26,841 nt of DNA, taken from assembly GCA_023487645.1 (NCBI GenBank), contig JAMDBX010000055.1, forward strand, positions 1 to 26,841, read 5' to 3'. The stretch's first letter is position 1. Each line of letters begins with the position of its first letter. The notes under the pieces were generated by a model. That model worked only from the letters and a program-made list of their open reading frames with translations, ran no database searches and had not been told where the DNA came from. Origin of the DNA: Patescibacteria group bacterium (GTDB lineage: Bacteria > Patescibacteria > Microgenomatia > Daviesbacterales > UBA10151). The translations under genes and the position numbers were made by a program. Below, piece by piece: positions 7,676-14,790 of this stretch.

Positions 7676-9328
7676 ATGGATAGTGATCTTGTCACCCGAC
7701 TTAAAGATGTTGTTTCCGGAGATGTGGCAGCCGACGAAGAAACCCTTAATACGTTTAGTCACGATACTTCACTTTTCGAAGTTAAACCGCAGGCAGTAGT
7801 TTACCCAAAAACAGAAGAAGATGTACAAAAACTGGTCAAATTTGTGACCGAAAACAAAAAAACTCTTCCTAATCTGTCTTTAACCGGCCGATCCGCCGGC
7901 ACCGACATGGGAGGAGGGTCCATCAATGAATCAATCATTGTGGCTTTTGGCAAATATTTTAATCATGGCCCGAAAATTTCCGGCCAAATTGCCACTGTTG
8001 AACCGGGGGTATTTTATCGGGATTTTGAAAAAGAAACCCTGGCTCATAACTTAATTTTCCCCAGTTACCCGGCTTCTCGGGAACTGTGCGCCATGGGCGG
8101 AATTGTTAACAATAATGCCGGCGGGGAAAAATCTTTGTTTTATGGCAAGACCGAAAACTTTGTTAAACTGGTCAAAGTAGTTTTGCGGGATGGTAATACA
8201 TATGAATTAAAACCGCTAACCGAAGCAGAGCTACAAGAAAAAATGAAATTAAAAACCTTGGAAGGGGAGATTTATACCAAAATGCATCAGCTGATTTCTG
8301 AAAATTATGATGACATTATGAAAGCCAAACCCACAGTTTCCAAAAATTCTGCCGGTTACAGTTTGTGGGATGTTTGGGACAAGGAAAAGGGTATTTTTGA
8401 TTTAGCCAAATTATGGGTGGGAGCCCAAGGCACGCTGGGAATGATGCTGAAAGCTGATATCCAGTTAGTGCCCATTCACCAACATCGGGAAATGATGATC
8501 CTTTTCTTATACGATCTATCACACCTTGGTGAAATCATCAATGCTGTTTTACCCTTAGAGCCGGAAAGTTTTGAAGCTTATGATGACAATACCTTAAAGC
8601 TGGCTTTAAAATTTTTCCCGGAATTTGCCAAACAATTGGGCACCAAAAGCTTCCTCCAAACCGGTCTGGAATTTATGCCGGAATTTTTTATGGTGTTAAC
8701 TCACGGTCTGCCAAAAATGGTTTTGCAGATTGATTTTACCGGTGACAACATGGAGGAATTAGGAAAAAAGATTAAAGAGCTGGAAGAAAAGGTCAAACCA
8801 TACCACCCGAAAATTAAAATCGCAATAGAAAGGCAGGAAGAAAAATACTGGGTCATCAGGAGAGAAAGCTTTAGTTTGCTAAGAAATAAAATCCGCGACA
8901 AACACACCGCTCCCTTTGTGGATGATTTTGTGGTAGCTCCACAGTATTTACCGGAATTCCTTCCCAAAGTTAATGCTCTATTTAAACAATACCCCAGTCT
9001 GATTTATACGGTGGCCGGTCACATCGGCAACGGCAACTTCCATATTATCCCTTTAATGGATATCACCAAAAAAGACCAGCGGGATATTATCCCGGAATTG
9101 GGCAAAAAGGTGTATAATTTGGTACTTTCTTACCACGGTTCAATTACCGGCGAACACAATGACGGTATTATCAGAACGCCATATCTTGAGCAAATGTTTG
9201 GTAAAAAAATGGTGGAGCTGTTTGAAAAAACCAAAGAAATTTTTGATCCGCAAAATATTTTTAACCCCGGTAAAAAAGTCCACGGCTCTTTAGACTACGC
9301 CATGAGCCACATCCGCCAACAGTGGTAA
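7676..9328 (+). CDS. FAD-binding oxidoreductase, GlcD / D-lactate dehydrogenase-like
   Basis: 550 residues. The N-terminal PCMH-type FAD-binding domain includes VVYPKTEEDVQKLVKF, then LSLTGRSAGTDMGGGS (about 70-85) and GGIVNNNAGGEKSLFYGKT (about 141-159), which hold the FAD pyrophosphate. The C-terminal FAD-oxidase domain has GHIGNGNFHIIPL (about 447-459) and ends with IFDPQNIFNPGKK, the family signature. It should oxidise a 2-hydroxy acid such as D-lactate or glycolate, passing electrons to a quinone or another acceptor. No iron-sulfur cluster cysteines are present. The length is typical. No membrane segment is seen; peripheral membrane attachment is possible. The neighbouring cupin gives no clear substrate hint. 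Confidence 0.85.
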   Translation: MDSDLVTRLKDVVSGDVAADEETLNTFSHDTSLFEVKPQAVVYPKTEEDVQKLVKFVTENKKTLPNLSLTGRSAGTDMGGGSINESIIVAFGKYFNHGPKISGQIATVEPGVFYRDFEKETLAHNLIFPSYPASRELCAMGGIVNNNAGGEKSLFYGKTENFVKLVKVVLRDGNTYELKPLTEAELQEKMKLKTLEGEIYTKMHQLISENYDDIMKAKPTVSKNSAGYSLWDVWDKEKGIFDLAKLWVGAQGTLGMMLKADIQLVPIHQHREMMILFLYDLSHLGEIINAVLPLEPESFEAYDDNTLKLALKFFPEFAKQLGTKSFLQTGLEFMPEFFMVLTHGLPKMVLQIDFTGDNMEELGKKIKELEEKVKPYHPKIKIAIERQEEKYWVIRRESFSLLRNKIRDKHTAPFVDDFVVAPQYLPEFLPKVNALFKQYPSLIYTVAGHIGNGNFHIIPLMDITKKDQRDIIPELGKKVYNLVLSYHGSITGEHNDGIIRTPYLEQMFGKKMVELFEKTKEIFDPQNIFNPGKKVHGSLDYAMSHIRQQW

Positions 9329-9340
9329 TACTTTACATTC

Positions 9341-9378
9341 ACACCCGGAGGGTGATATAGCTTTACACCTATTCTTAA
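9341..9378 (+). repeat. Left imperfect inverted repeat of the transposase unit
   Basis: Begins ACACCCGGAGGGTG, which contains the small hairpin CACCC-gga-GGGTG, and continues to CTTTACACCTATTCTT. Its partner is the complement of 10089-10126. Confidence 0.45.
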
Positions 9379-9397
9379 TTGCATTACAGGAATTTGT

Positions 9398-10069
9398 TTA
9401 GTCTAAAACGAGATGCTTTATAGCATCCAATTGCCTGGCATAATCTATTTGGTTGTTAACAAATTCCCGATAAGCTTGGGTTGATTTAAACATACTCAAA
9501 ACTAAGTCTTTTTGTGATATTTCTTCTGCAGACAAAGACAAGTATTCCGGATAGGATGACCAATGATAATTTTCCAGTTCTTCGCTGGGTATTATACTTG
9601 AGGTCACCGGATTTAAATGAATATACCTTGAAGCATGTACTAATTGCTCATCAGTTTCGATATGAACCGCCTTAAAGACCCCTTCAAACAATGGACCAGC
9701 CCTTTTGTACTTAGTATTGAAATATTTGATATAAGCATTTGTTATATTAGATATAAAAGAAGAAATTCCTTTATCGGATGTTTGTTTTAAAAGAAAGTGA
9801 AAATGATTTGGCATGATGCAATAGCTTAAAATATCAAGTATTCGTTCACTGCTATGTAATTCTTCTAACATTTTTTCTCTAATATCTATAGGTTGCTGAT
9901 TAACCTGAGAAAATCTGATGGGGATATTTTTATGCCTGTAAAATTTAATTAGTTTTTGAATTCTTTCAAACTCTTTTTTATCGTTAAAAGTGCTTCTTCG
10001 ATCTATGCCTCGATTGAAAACGTGATAAATCTCATTATTTTGAAATACCAACTTTCGAAATGTGGCCAT
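9398..10069 (-). CDS. REP-associated tyrosine transposase (Y1_Tnp, HUH family)
   Basis: 223 residues. The N-terminal YHVFNRGIDRR and the HUH metal site PNHFHFLL (HxH pair) are clear. The conserved helix NAYIKYFNTKYKR carries the candidate nucleophilic tyrosine, followed by GPLFEGVFKAVHI and ASRYIHLNPV, all hallmarks of RAYT proteins. It should nick single-stranded DNA at hairpin-forming repeats through a 5'-phosphotyrosine link. The gene looks intact. On the minus strand TAAGAT (10076-10081) is 6 nt before ATG, so its mRNA should be leaderless. It sits between imperfect repeats and next to an orphan gene. Confidence 0.9.
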   Translation of the reverse strand: MATFRKLVFQNNEIYHVFNRGIDRRSTFNDKKEFERIQKLIKFYRHKNIPIRFSQVNQQPIDIREKMLEELHSSERILDILSYCIMPNHFHFLLKQTSDKGISSFISNITNAYIKYFNTKYKRAGPLFEGVFKAVHIETDEQLVHASRYIHLNPVTSSIIPSEELENYHWSSYPEYLSLSAEEISQKDLVLSMFKSTQAYREFVNNQIDYARQLDAIKHLVLD

Positions 10070-10075
10070 AGATAA

Positions 10076-10081
10076 ATCTTA
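10076..10081 (-). promoter_or_regulatory. -10-like TAAGAT of the transposase gene
   Basis: Minus-strand TAAGAT plus 6 nt plus ATG 10069, the same hexamer and spacing as the matrixin gene at 21838. Confidence 0.4.
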
Positions 10082-10088
10082 ATCAAAA

Positions 10089-10126
10089 TAAAGATAGGGT
10101 GTTAACCTAAACTACCAGGAGGGTGT
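10089..10126 (-). repeat. Right imperfect inverted repeat of the transposase unit
   Basis: Read on the minus strand it begins ACACCCTCCTGGT and ends with AACACCCTATCTTT, matching the left repeat with an extra C in the inner motif. Confidence 0.45.
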
Positions 10127-10166
10127 AAAACTGACAATACATTAAAATTATAGTAATATACGAAGA

Positions 10167-10697
10167 ATGTCAGCAGCAGAAACAGAAAATTTAGTTCCAG
10201 TACGAATTTGGTGGGGCGATTCAACTAGCGCTCAATTAGCTAAATATACGAGGAACGTTTACGAGGAGCGGAAATTAGCAAGTAATGATTTTCGTCAACA
10301 AACACGTTTATATCGGAAATATACATATGGGTCTGGAAATCCAGATGACCTATTATACGATTTAGGACATTCTGGCAGAGGCTTGGATTCCTTTCCTAGA
10401 GAAATTGAACTAAGGATACCAAAACCAGCAGAAGTAATTAGTGAATACGGAGCGTCTGCGAAAGGCTTAGAGGTAGAATTGCAAACTTCCAGCTTAGTTA
10501 TTCAACTAGCAAATATCGCAGAGAGTTATCTTCAAACGCTGCCCTTAAGACAGCAGGATCCGCTGGCTTATTCAGACACAATAAAATTAATGCAGATTCT
10601 CGCTGAGAGTTTGGGTGATAAAAAAACTCATATCTCATTAGTCTGTTTTGGTTATTATGAGCCTGAAGATGCTTATGAAGTTAAGGAAATAGAATAA
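10167..10697 (+). CDS. Orphan soluble protein of unknown function
   Basis: Not recognised. 176 residues, no membrane segment or signal peptide. The N-terminal half is charged and aromatic (VPVRIWWGDSTSAQLAKY, then a basic RQQTRLYRKYTYG). The middle has a GHSGRGLDSFPREIELRIP stretch. The C-terminal half looks helical (SSLVIQLANIAESYLQTLP) and ends in an acidic tail. TAATAT lies 7 nt before ATG with no Shine-Dalgarno site. It lies just outside the right repeat of the transposase unit and is convergent with the SIMPL gene, so it may be part of an acquired segment. It does not resemble a standard toxin or antitoxin. Confidence 0.65.
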   Translation: MSAAETENLVPVRIWWGDSTSAQLAKYTRNVYEERKLASNDFRQQTRLYRKYTYGSGNPDDLLYDLGHSGRGLDSFPREIELRIPKPAEVISEYGASAKGLEVELQTSSLVIQLANIAESYLQTLPLRQQDPLAYSDTIKLMQILAESLGDKKTHISLVCFGYYEPEDAYEVKEIE

Positions 10698-10725
10698 AAT
10701 CCGGACATCAAGAAGTCACGCTAAA

Positions 10726-11469
10726 CTACTGAATCTCGTAGCTTAAAGTAATATCAACGGTTACTTCAGAAGAACCTGGTTCAACCTGAGTCCGCGTATC
10801 TCCGGCAGATTTTTCCAGAGCCCCTACAGCCATCGGCACTGGTCTGGGCTGACCTTGCAGATTTTCAGAATAATTGATAATCCTGCCTAACCTAAACCCG
10901 GCAATTTGGGCAGCTTCTGCGGCTTTTTTCTTAGCCGCTTCCACGGCTTTTTGCCGAGCTTCATTTTCTAGTTTGGTTTTATCATCAATATCAAAGGAAA
11001 CGCCGGAAACCTGGTTGGCTCCATTATTAGTCGCTGTATCAATCACGTTATTAGCATTATCCAAATTCCGGACTTTTATTAACAAATTAGTGCTGGCAGA
11101 ATAGCCGGTAATTTTTTGTGATCCGCTACCATAATCATAAGTCGGGAAAATGCTGTAGTTGGCGGTTTGGATATCTTTGGCATCTACGCCGGCTTGTTTC
11201 AAAGCCTCCGAAACTTTATTAATCACACCGTTGATTTGATCCTGGACTGCTTTGACGCTTTGAGCTTGAACTTGGATTCCGGCAGTAATTGAAGCTATAT
11301 CAGGCTTAGCGGTAATTTTGCCTTCACCAGTCACATCAAAAGTGGTGGATTTTTGAGTGGTTACGCTGGTAACAGAGAAGGGGAGCGGACCAACTAATCT
11401 AGTGTACAGAAACAGCATGACAAAAAAGGCAATTAACCAAACAAACGGATACGCAAATTTAGAATACAT
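10726..11469 (-). CDS. SIMPL-domain (DUF541) membrane-anchored protein
   Basis: 247 residues. One N-terminal membrane segment (about 8-26) is followed by the SIMPL/DUF541 domain: FDVTGEGKITAKPDIASI, VSEALKQAGVDAKDIQTANYSI, GYSASTNLLIKVRNLDN, and an Ala/Lys-rich helix EARQKAVEAAKKKAAEAAQ, ending in a strand VTVDITLSYEI. The domain is exported and forms oligomers in known members; the biochemical role is poorly defined but is often linked to oxidative stress. The gene starts 2 nt after the stop codon of the coiled-coil gene at 11472-11846, so the two are co-transcribed and probably translationally coupled. Confidence 0.85.
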   Translation of the reverse strand: MYSKFAYPFVWLIAFFVMLFLYTRLVGPLPFSVTSVTTQKSTTFDVTGEGKITAKPDIASITAGIQVQAQSVKAVQDQINGVINKVSEALKQAGVDAKDIQTANYSIFPTYDYGSGSQKITGYSASTNLLIKVRNLDNANNVIDTATNNGANQVSGVSFDIDDKTKLENEARQKAVEAAKKKAAEAAQIAGFRLGRIINYSENLQGQPRPVPMAVGALEKSAGDTRTQVEPGSSEVTVDITLSYEIQ

Positions 11470-11471
11470 AA

Positions 11472-11846
11472 TTATTTACGTCTTTTAAGTTTTAATTCAT
11501 GAGCTACAATCGGAATCTGCTCAATATTATTTATCCTGTTCCCATAATCAATGTTTTTATCGATAACTTGATCTAATTTTCGATCCATCTGCTCAACCCT
11601 GTTTTTTAATCCATCTATATCTTCTTTTACATTCCCCATATCTACAGTTAGTCGACTTGTCTGATCCCAAAGAATATCCAGCTTCCGGGTATGGCTTTCT
11701 AAAACCTGGGTATGGCTTTCTAAAACCTGGGTATGGCTTTCTAAAACCTGGGTATGGCTTTCTAAAGTTTTCTTTACCGGTTTAAGGGCGATATCAATTT
11801 CTTCTTTAACAACAGTTCTTATTCTTTTTATATCTTCGTCAGTCAT
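11472..11846 (-). CDS. Coiled-coil protein with exact LESHTQV heptad repeats
   Basis: 124 residues, no membrane segment. The N-terminal helix (DEDIKRIRTVVKEEIDIALKP) is followed by LESHTQV repeated exactly three times plus LESHTRK, then a long amphipathic region (NVKEDIDGLKNRVEQMDRKLDQV) and a basic C-terminus. The repeats are in coiled-coil register, so the protein should be a parallel oligomer. The DNA underneath is a 21-bp tandem repeat, allowing the rod to change length without a frameshift. Minus-strand TAATAT (11853-11858) is exactly 6 nt before ATG. It is co-transcribed with the SIMPL gene, suggesting a shared task; the function is unknown. Confidence 0.75.
   Translation of the reverse strand: MTDEDIKRIRTVVKEEIDIALKPVKKTLESHTQVLESHTQVLESHTQVLESHTRKLDILWDQTSRLTVDMGNVKEDIDGLKNRVEQMDRKLDQVIDKNIDYGNRINNIEQIPIVAHELKLKRRK
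11687..11766. repeat. 21-bp tandem repeat within the coiled-coil gene
   Basis: The unit starting GGGTATGGCTTTCTAAAACC recurs at 11687, 11708, 11729 and (partial, diverging at the end) 11750. The three full copies are identical at DNA level, which implies recent expansion or active homogenisation. Confidence 0.85.
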
Positions 11847-11960
11847 AGTTAGATATTAAGAAAATTTAGGTAAAAACTCAAGATAGATTATCTGGATCAT
11901 ATCTCATCAACTCACCAAAATTGCGGTTGATATAAGATAAAAAGTGATATGATGAGATTA

Positions 11961-12193
11961 ATGAATCAAAAAGGCTTTGCTCCGATACTACTTATTCTTT
12001 TAATTGCTTCAGCGGTTGGTGGATATTTACTTTATCAAAAGCAAATTAAAATTATATACAAATATTTGACGGCGGTACAATTGATCAGCCTAATCCCAGC
12101 CCAAATAAGGATGCGCCTACCCCTAATAGTTTTCCCCGTTATCTTGATCCAAATATTGAAAAAGTAATTACTGAATGTAAAATAATTTCTTAA
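11961..12193 (+). pseudogene. Small single-pass membrane protein gene with a one-base frameshift
   Basis: The N-terminus MNQKGFAPILLILLIASAVG is a membrane segment much like the N-terminus of the 12254-12991 protein (GQKGFGHILLILFIAA). After YQKQIKI the natural reading continues in another frame as NYIQIFDGGTIDQPNPSPN and on to IEKVITECKIIS. Restoring one A in the A-run at 12048-12051 joins the two into about 77 residues. As it stands, the frame stops at 12167 with an atypical hydrophobic tail. TATGAT lies 7 nt before ATG 11961, so an upstream in-frame ATG at 11949, inside that hexamer, is not the start. Either a homopolymer error or a decayed gene. Confidence 0.6.
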
Positions 12194-12253
12194 ATCTCTG
12201 CGATTGGTGAGCTCAAGGGATAAATACCGATTATCTATATCGCTCTGGTCAGA

Positions 12254-12991
12254 CTAATTTGTAAATTTAAAACTTTGGAGGATGTTTTCTCCGGTTTGAT
12301 CAGAAGCAGTCAAAACTCTAATTAAAAACATTTTGCCTCCGTGTTCTAAATATAAATATTTGGGTGCTCCTGGTTGATAAGAAACAATTTTGTATTTTGC
12401 TGTCTGACTGGAAATTGTGGCTTCCTGATCCAAAATCACATGTCCTTTAGAAGTTTTATCAAACACTCCCCAAAGGAAAGGATAATACCAGTATTTATCA
12501 AACCATTGGTCCACCGTCAGCTGATTTGGGTTATCAAAAATCCAGATAGTAAGAGGTGAATTATCAAAAGAAGAATCCTTATCTAAAACCGCTACCGCAG
12601 ACAGCAATTTACCCGGAGCATATCCCACATAACTGGTAAAATTTGCCTTGTTATCTCCGCCAAATCTTTTGGCAAAATCTTCTTCTGAATCAGGCTGGAC
12701 TGACAAAGTTTTTGGATAAGAAAAGGTAAAAGAATATTCATCATTGGTATAAGTTTCCCGCAAATTAATTGGCTTAGAAGTCGGAACAGTGGTTGGGACC
12801 AGAGAGGGAACCGGCGATGCAGCAGCTGTTTGTTTCAAAACGGGAGCAGAAACATCTTGTGCCATCACTGTTTCCTGTGGCTTAAACTGAGGCTTTTTTA
12901 TTGCAGCAAAGTAGAAAATTTCAACGGCAACTCCAAAAACCGCCGCGATAAAAAGAATCAATAATATGTGTCCGAAACCTTTTTGCCCCAC
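12254..12991 (-). CDS. Membrane-anchored protein with PsbP-like extracellular domain
   Basis: 245 residues. One membrane segment near the N-terminus (about 8-29), then a linker rich in Pro, Ser, Thr and Val (about 55-75), then a globular domain that starts YTNDEYSFTFSYPKTLSV and ends ENILQSFKF. This start and end pattern is typical of PsbP/MOG1-fold domains found in many secreted bacterial proteins. No catalytic residues are evident, so a binding or structural role is likely. The start is GTG at 12991: minus-strand TATATT (12998-13003) lies exactly 6 nt upstream and there is no Shine-Dalgarno site. Confidence 0.6.
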   Translation of the reverse strand: MGQKGFGHILLILFIAAVFGVAVEIFYFAAIKKPQFKPQETVMAQDVSAPVLKQTAAASPVPSLVPTTVPTSKPINLRETYTNDEYSFTFSYPKTLSVQPDSEEDFAKRFGGDNKANFTSYVGYAPGKLLSAVAVLDKDSSFDNSPLTIWIFDNPNQLTVDQWFDKYWYYPFLWGVFDKTSKGHVILDQEATISSQTAKYKIVSYQPGAPKYLYLEHGGKMFLIRVLTASDQTGENILQSFKFTN

Positions 12992-13092
12992 AATTTAAAT
13001 ATATACCAATCGTATCTTAAAATACAAAATATACACTACTCTTACCAAGTTCTTATTCTTCCATTAATCATTACTTTTATACTGGAAGCTCG

Positions 13093-13767
13093 ATGATCCC
13101 ATTAAGAGATTCCCGGCCTTTATCAAGGTTTCCATTTTGGGTGATATTAATCATTTTGGTAAATGCATATATTTTTTATTTGGAGTTAACGTCACCCAAT
13201 CCAGATCAGTTTATTACCAAGTATTCCTTAATCCCGTCTCAAATCGATTTTTCCAACTATAAAACCCTTTTCCCCTTTATCAGCAGCCAGTTCATTCACG
13301 GCGGATTCTTGCACATAATTTCCAATATGATATTCCTATGGGTATTTGGTAATAATATCGAAGCAACTTTGGGCTTTCTCCTCTTTCCTATCTTTTACCT
13401 GGTCTCAGGCGTTATTGCCGGATTAACTCAATTTTTTTTCACTCCCACCGCCACCATTCCCATGCTGGGAGCGTCCGGAGCAATTGCCGGTGTATTGGGA
13501 TCTTATTTTGCTCTTTTTCCCCGCAATAAGATTAAAACATTAATTTTCATCTTTGTCTTTATTACCATTATCGATGTACCGGCCTATTTCTTGCTTTTCT
13601 TTTGGTTTATTACCCAGTTTTTCAGCGGAGTGTCATCAATTTCCGCCAGCGCTGACAGCGGCGGGATAGCTTTTCTTCCTCATATGGGTGGATTCCTCTT
13701 TGGCTGGTCCATTACCATACCAATGCTCGCCAAACTACGTTACCCTAAATTTAAAATTTTCAGCTGA
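13093..13767 (+). CDS. Rhomboid-family intramembrane serine protease
   Basis: 224 residues, about six membrane segments. The oxyanion pair HxxxN is His74-Asn78 in FLHIISNM. The nucleophile is Ser128 in GASGAIAGVLG, and the base is His197 in FLPHMGGFLFG. All catalytic parts are present, so it should cleave membrane helices of substrate proteins, perhaps some of the many single-pass proteins encoded nearby. TATACT lies 9 nt before ATG, giving a leader of only about 3 nt. It is convergent with the DUF4342 gene, with 7 nt between the stops. Confidence 0.9.
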   Translation: MIPLRDSRPLSRFPFWVILIILVNAYIFYLELTSPNPDQFITKYSLIPSQIDFSNYKTLFPFISSQFIHGGFLHIISNMIFLWVFGNNIEATLGFLLFPIFYLVSGVIAGLTQFFFTPTATIPMLGASGAIAGVLGSYFALFPRNKIKTLIFIFVFITIIDVPAYFLLFFWFITQFFSGVSSISASADSGGIAFLPHMGGFLFGWSITIPMLAKLRYPKFKIFS

Positions 13768-13774
13768 GGAAAAA

Positions 13775-14023
13775 CTACTTTCTTTCTACAGTAATTGAGC
13801 ATTCGGTAACCAATGCGGCGATTGCTCCCACAGCTGCCAACATAGGAGCCAGTAGCACTCCCACCACGCCAAAGGTTAAAGGAAACTGCACTAAGATTCT
13901 CCCCTCCTTATCTTTGATGGTGATTCTTCTAATATTGCCTTCGTGGATAAGTTCCTTAACTTTTTTCAACAGATCTTCTCCTTTTACTTCATATGTTTCG
14001 GATTTGTTTTCTTTTTTAGCCAT
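13775..14023 (-). CDS. DUF4342 protein
   Basis: 82 residues. VKGEDLLKKVKELIHEGNIRRITIKDKEG, then PLTFGVVGVLLAPMLAAVGAIAALV, matches DUF4342: a small amphipathic N-terminal domain, a short beta hairpin and a membrane segment. The function is unknown; such proteins often sit near envelope stress genes. A longer frame starts at GTG 14041, but minus-strand TATAAT (14033-14038) lies within it, so ATG 14023 (MAKKENKS) is preferred. It is divergent from the response regulator gene. Confidence 0.8.
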   Translation of the reverse strand: MAKKENKSETYEVKGEDLLKKVKELIHEGNIRRITIKDKEGRILVQFPLTFGVVGVLLAPMLAAVGAIAALVTECSITVERK

Positions 14024-14051
14024 CTTAAAATCATTATACACTAATTGGACT

Positions 14052-14069
14052 CTCAGGTCATTCTCAGGT
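14052..14069 (+). promoter_or_regulatory. Direct-repeat operator CTCAGGT-N4-CTCAGGT before the response regulator
   Basis: Two perfect 7-bp copies lie 11 bp apart (14052-14058 and 14063-14069), the same geometry as PhoB/OmpR-family boxes (7-bp half-sites, 4-bp gap). They lie in the spacer between a possible -35 TTGGAC (14045-14050) and the -10 TAAAAT (14069-14074). Binding by the regulator encoded just downstream would give autoregulation, most simply repression. The target assignment is inference. Confidence 0.55.
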
Positions 14070-14074
14070 AAAAT
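14069..14074 (+). promoter_or_regulatory. -10 box TAAAAT of the two-component operon
   Basis: Overlaps the last base of the second direct repeat and lies 41 nt before ATG 14116. The leader ends with an SD-like GGATAGGAG a few nt before ATG, so this operon has a normal leader. Confidence 0.45.
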
Positions 14075-14115
14075 ACGTAAACTTGAAAGCCTAAGAGGCT
14101 AAGGATAGGAGCTAT

Positions 14116-14790
14116 ATGAGAATACTGGTGGTGGAGGATGAGCATAAAATCGCGAACTCTATTAAAAAAGGCTTGGAACAGGAAGGCTATGCGACAGATG
14201 TGGCCTATACCGGCACCGAGGGTTTTGATTTAGCCTCCAGCGAGGAATATGATCTGATACTTCTGGACATTTTACTCCCGGGGATTAACGGAATCGAAAT
14301 CTGCAAGGATTTAAGAAAAAAGCAAATTCATACCCCAATTTTAATACTGACAGCCAAAGGCCAGGTTTCTGATAAGGTAGAGGGGTTAGACGCCGGAGCA
14401 GATGATTATTTAACAAAACCTTTTGCTTTTGAGGAGCTTTTAGCCAGAATCAGGAGTTTGTTAAGGCGGCCAAAAGATAATATCGGATCAGTTTTAAAGT
14501 GCGAGGATCTAACCTTGGAAACTTTGACTTATCAGGTCAAACGGGGAGATAAAAGCATCCAACTTTCTTCCAAAGAGTATGCCTTGCTGGAATATTTATT
14601 AAGACACCAAAACCAGGTTTTAACCAAGGAACAAATTATTAATCATATTTGGGATTATGATGCTGACGTTTTGCCCAATACGGTTGAGGTTTATATCGGG
14701 TATTTGAGAAATAAAATAGATAAACCATTCCCTGACAAACCGGCTTTAATTCATACAGTCAGAGGTTTTGGTTACAGACTGGGGGCATAA
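14116..14790 (+). CDS. OmpR/PhoB-type response regulator
   Basis: 224 residues. The receiver domain has the acidic pocket Glu7-Asp8, phosphoacceptor Asp51 (LILLDILLPGING), Thr79 and Lys101 (YLTKPF). The C-terminal winged helix (about 130-224) has LSSKEYALLEYLL, NTVEVYIGYLRNKID and HTVRGFGYRLG. It is a DNA-binding transcription factor controlled by the kinase directly downstream. A direct-repeat box in its own promoter suggests autoregulation. Candidate targets are the secreted protein and ABC exporter genes that follow. Confidence 0.95.
   Translation: MRILVVEDEHKIANSIKKGLEQEGYATDVAYTGTEGFDLASSEEYDLILLDILLPGINGIEICKDLRKKQIHTPILILTAKGQVSDKVEGLDAGADDYLTKPFAFEELLARIRSLLRRPKDNIGSVLKCEDLTLETLTYQVKRGDKSIQLSSKEYALLEYLLRHQNQVLTKEQIINHIWDYDADVLPNTVEVYIGYLRNKIDKPFPDKPALIHTVRGFGYRLGA

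Larger units (their letters stand above)
9341..10126. mobile_element. REP-associated tyrosine transposase unit with imperfect terminal repeats
   Basis: The transposase gene is bracketed by a left repeat (9341-9378) and a right repeat (10089-10126, inverted). They match at roughly 27 of 38 positions by hand alignment. Each begins at its outer end with ACACCC and carries an inner ACACC(C)TAT about 25 nt further in. Near-identical ACCCGGAGGGTG (9343-9354) and ACCAGGAGGGTG (10114-10125) also occur as direct copies, and the left one folds into CACCC-gga-GGGTG. HUH transposases of this family act on hairpin ends, so these may be the substrate. Exact borders are not proven. Confidence 0.5.

Noticed and set aside
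9398..10126. IS200/IS605 with an accessory TnpB-type gene
   Set aside because: The transposase has RAYT features and no TnpB/IscB-like gene or guide-RNA-like end is present nearby.
12036..12060. Programmed frameshift in the small membrane gene
   Set aside because: No X-XXY-YYZ slippery heptamer followed by a structure is visible; a simple indel in the A-run explains the break.
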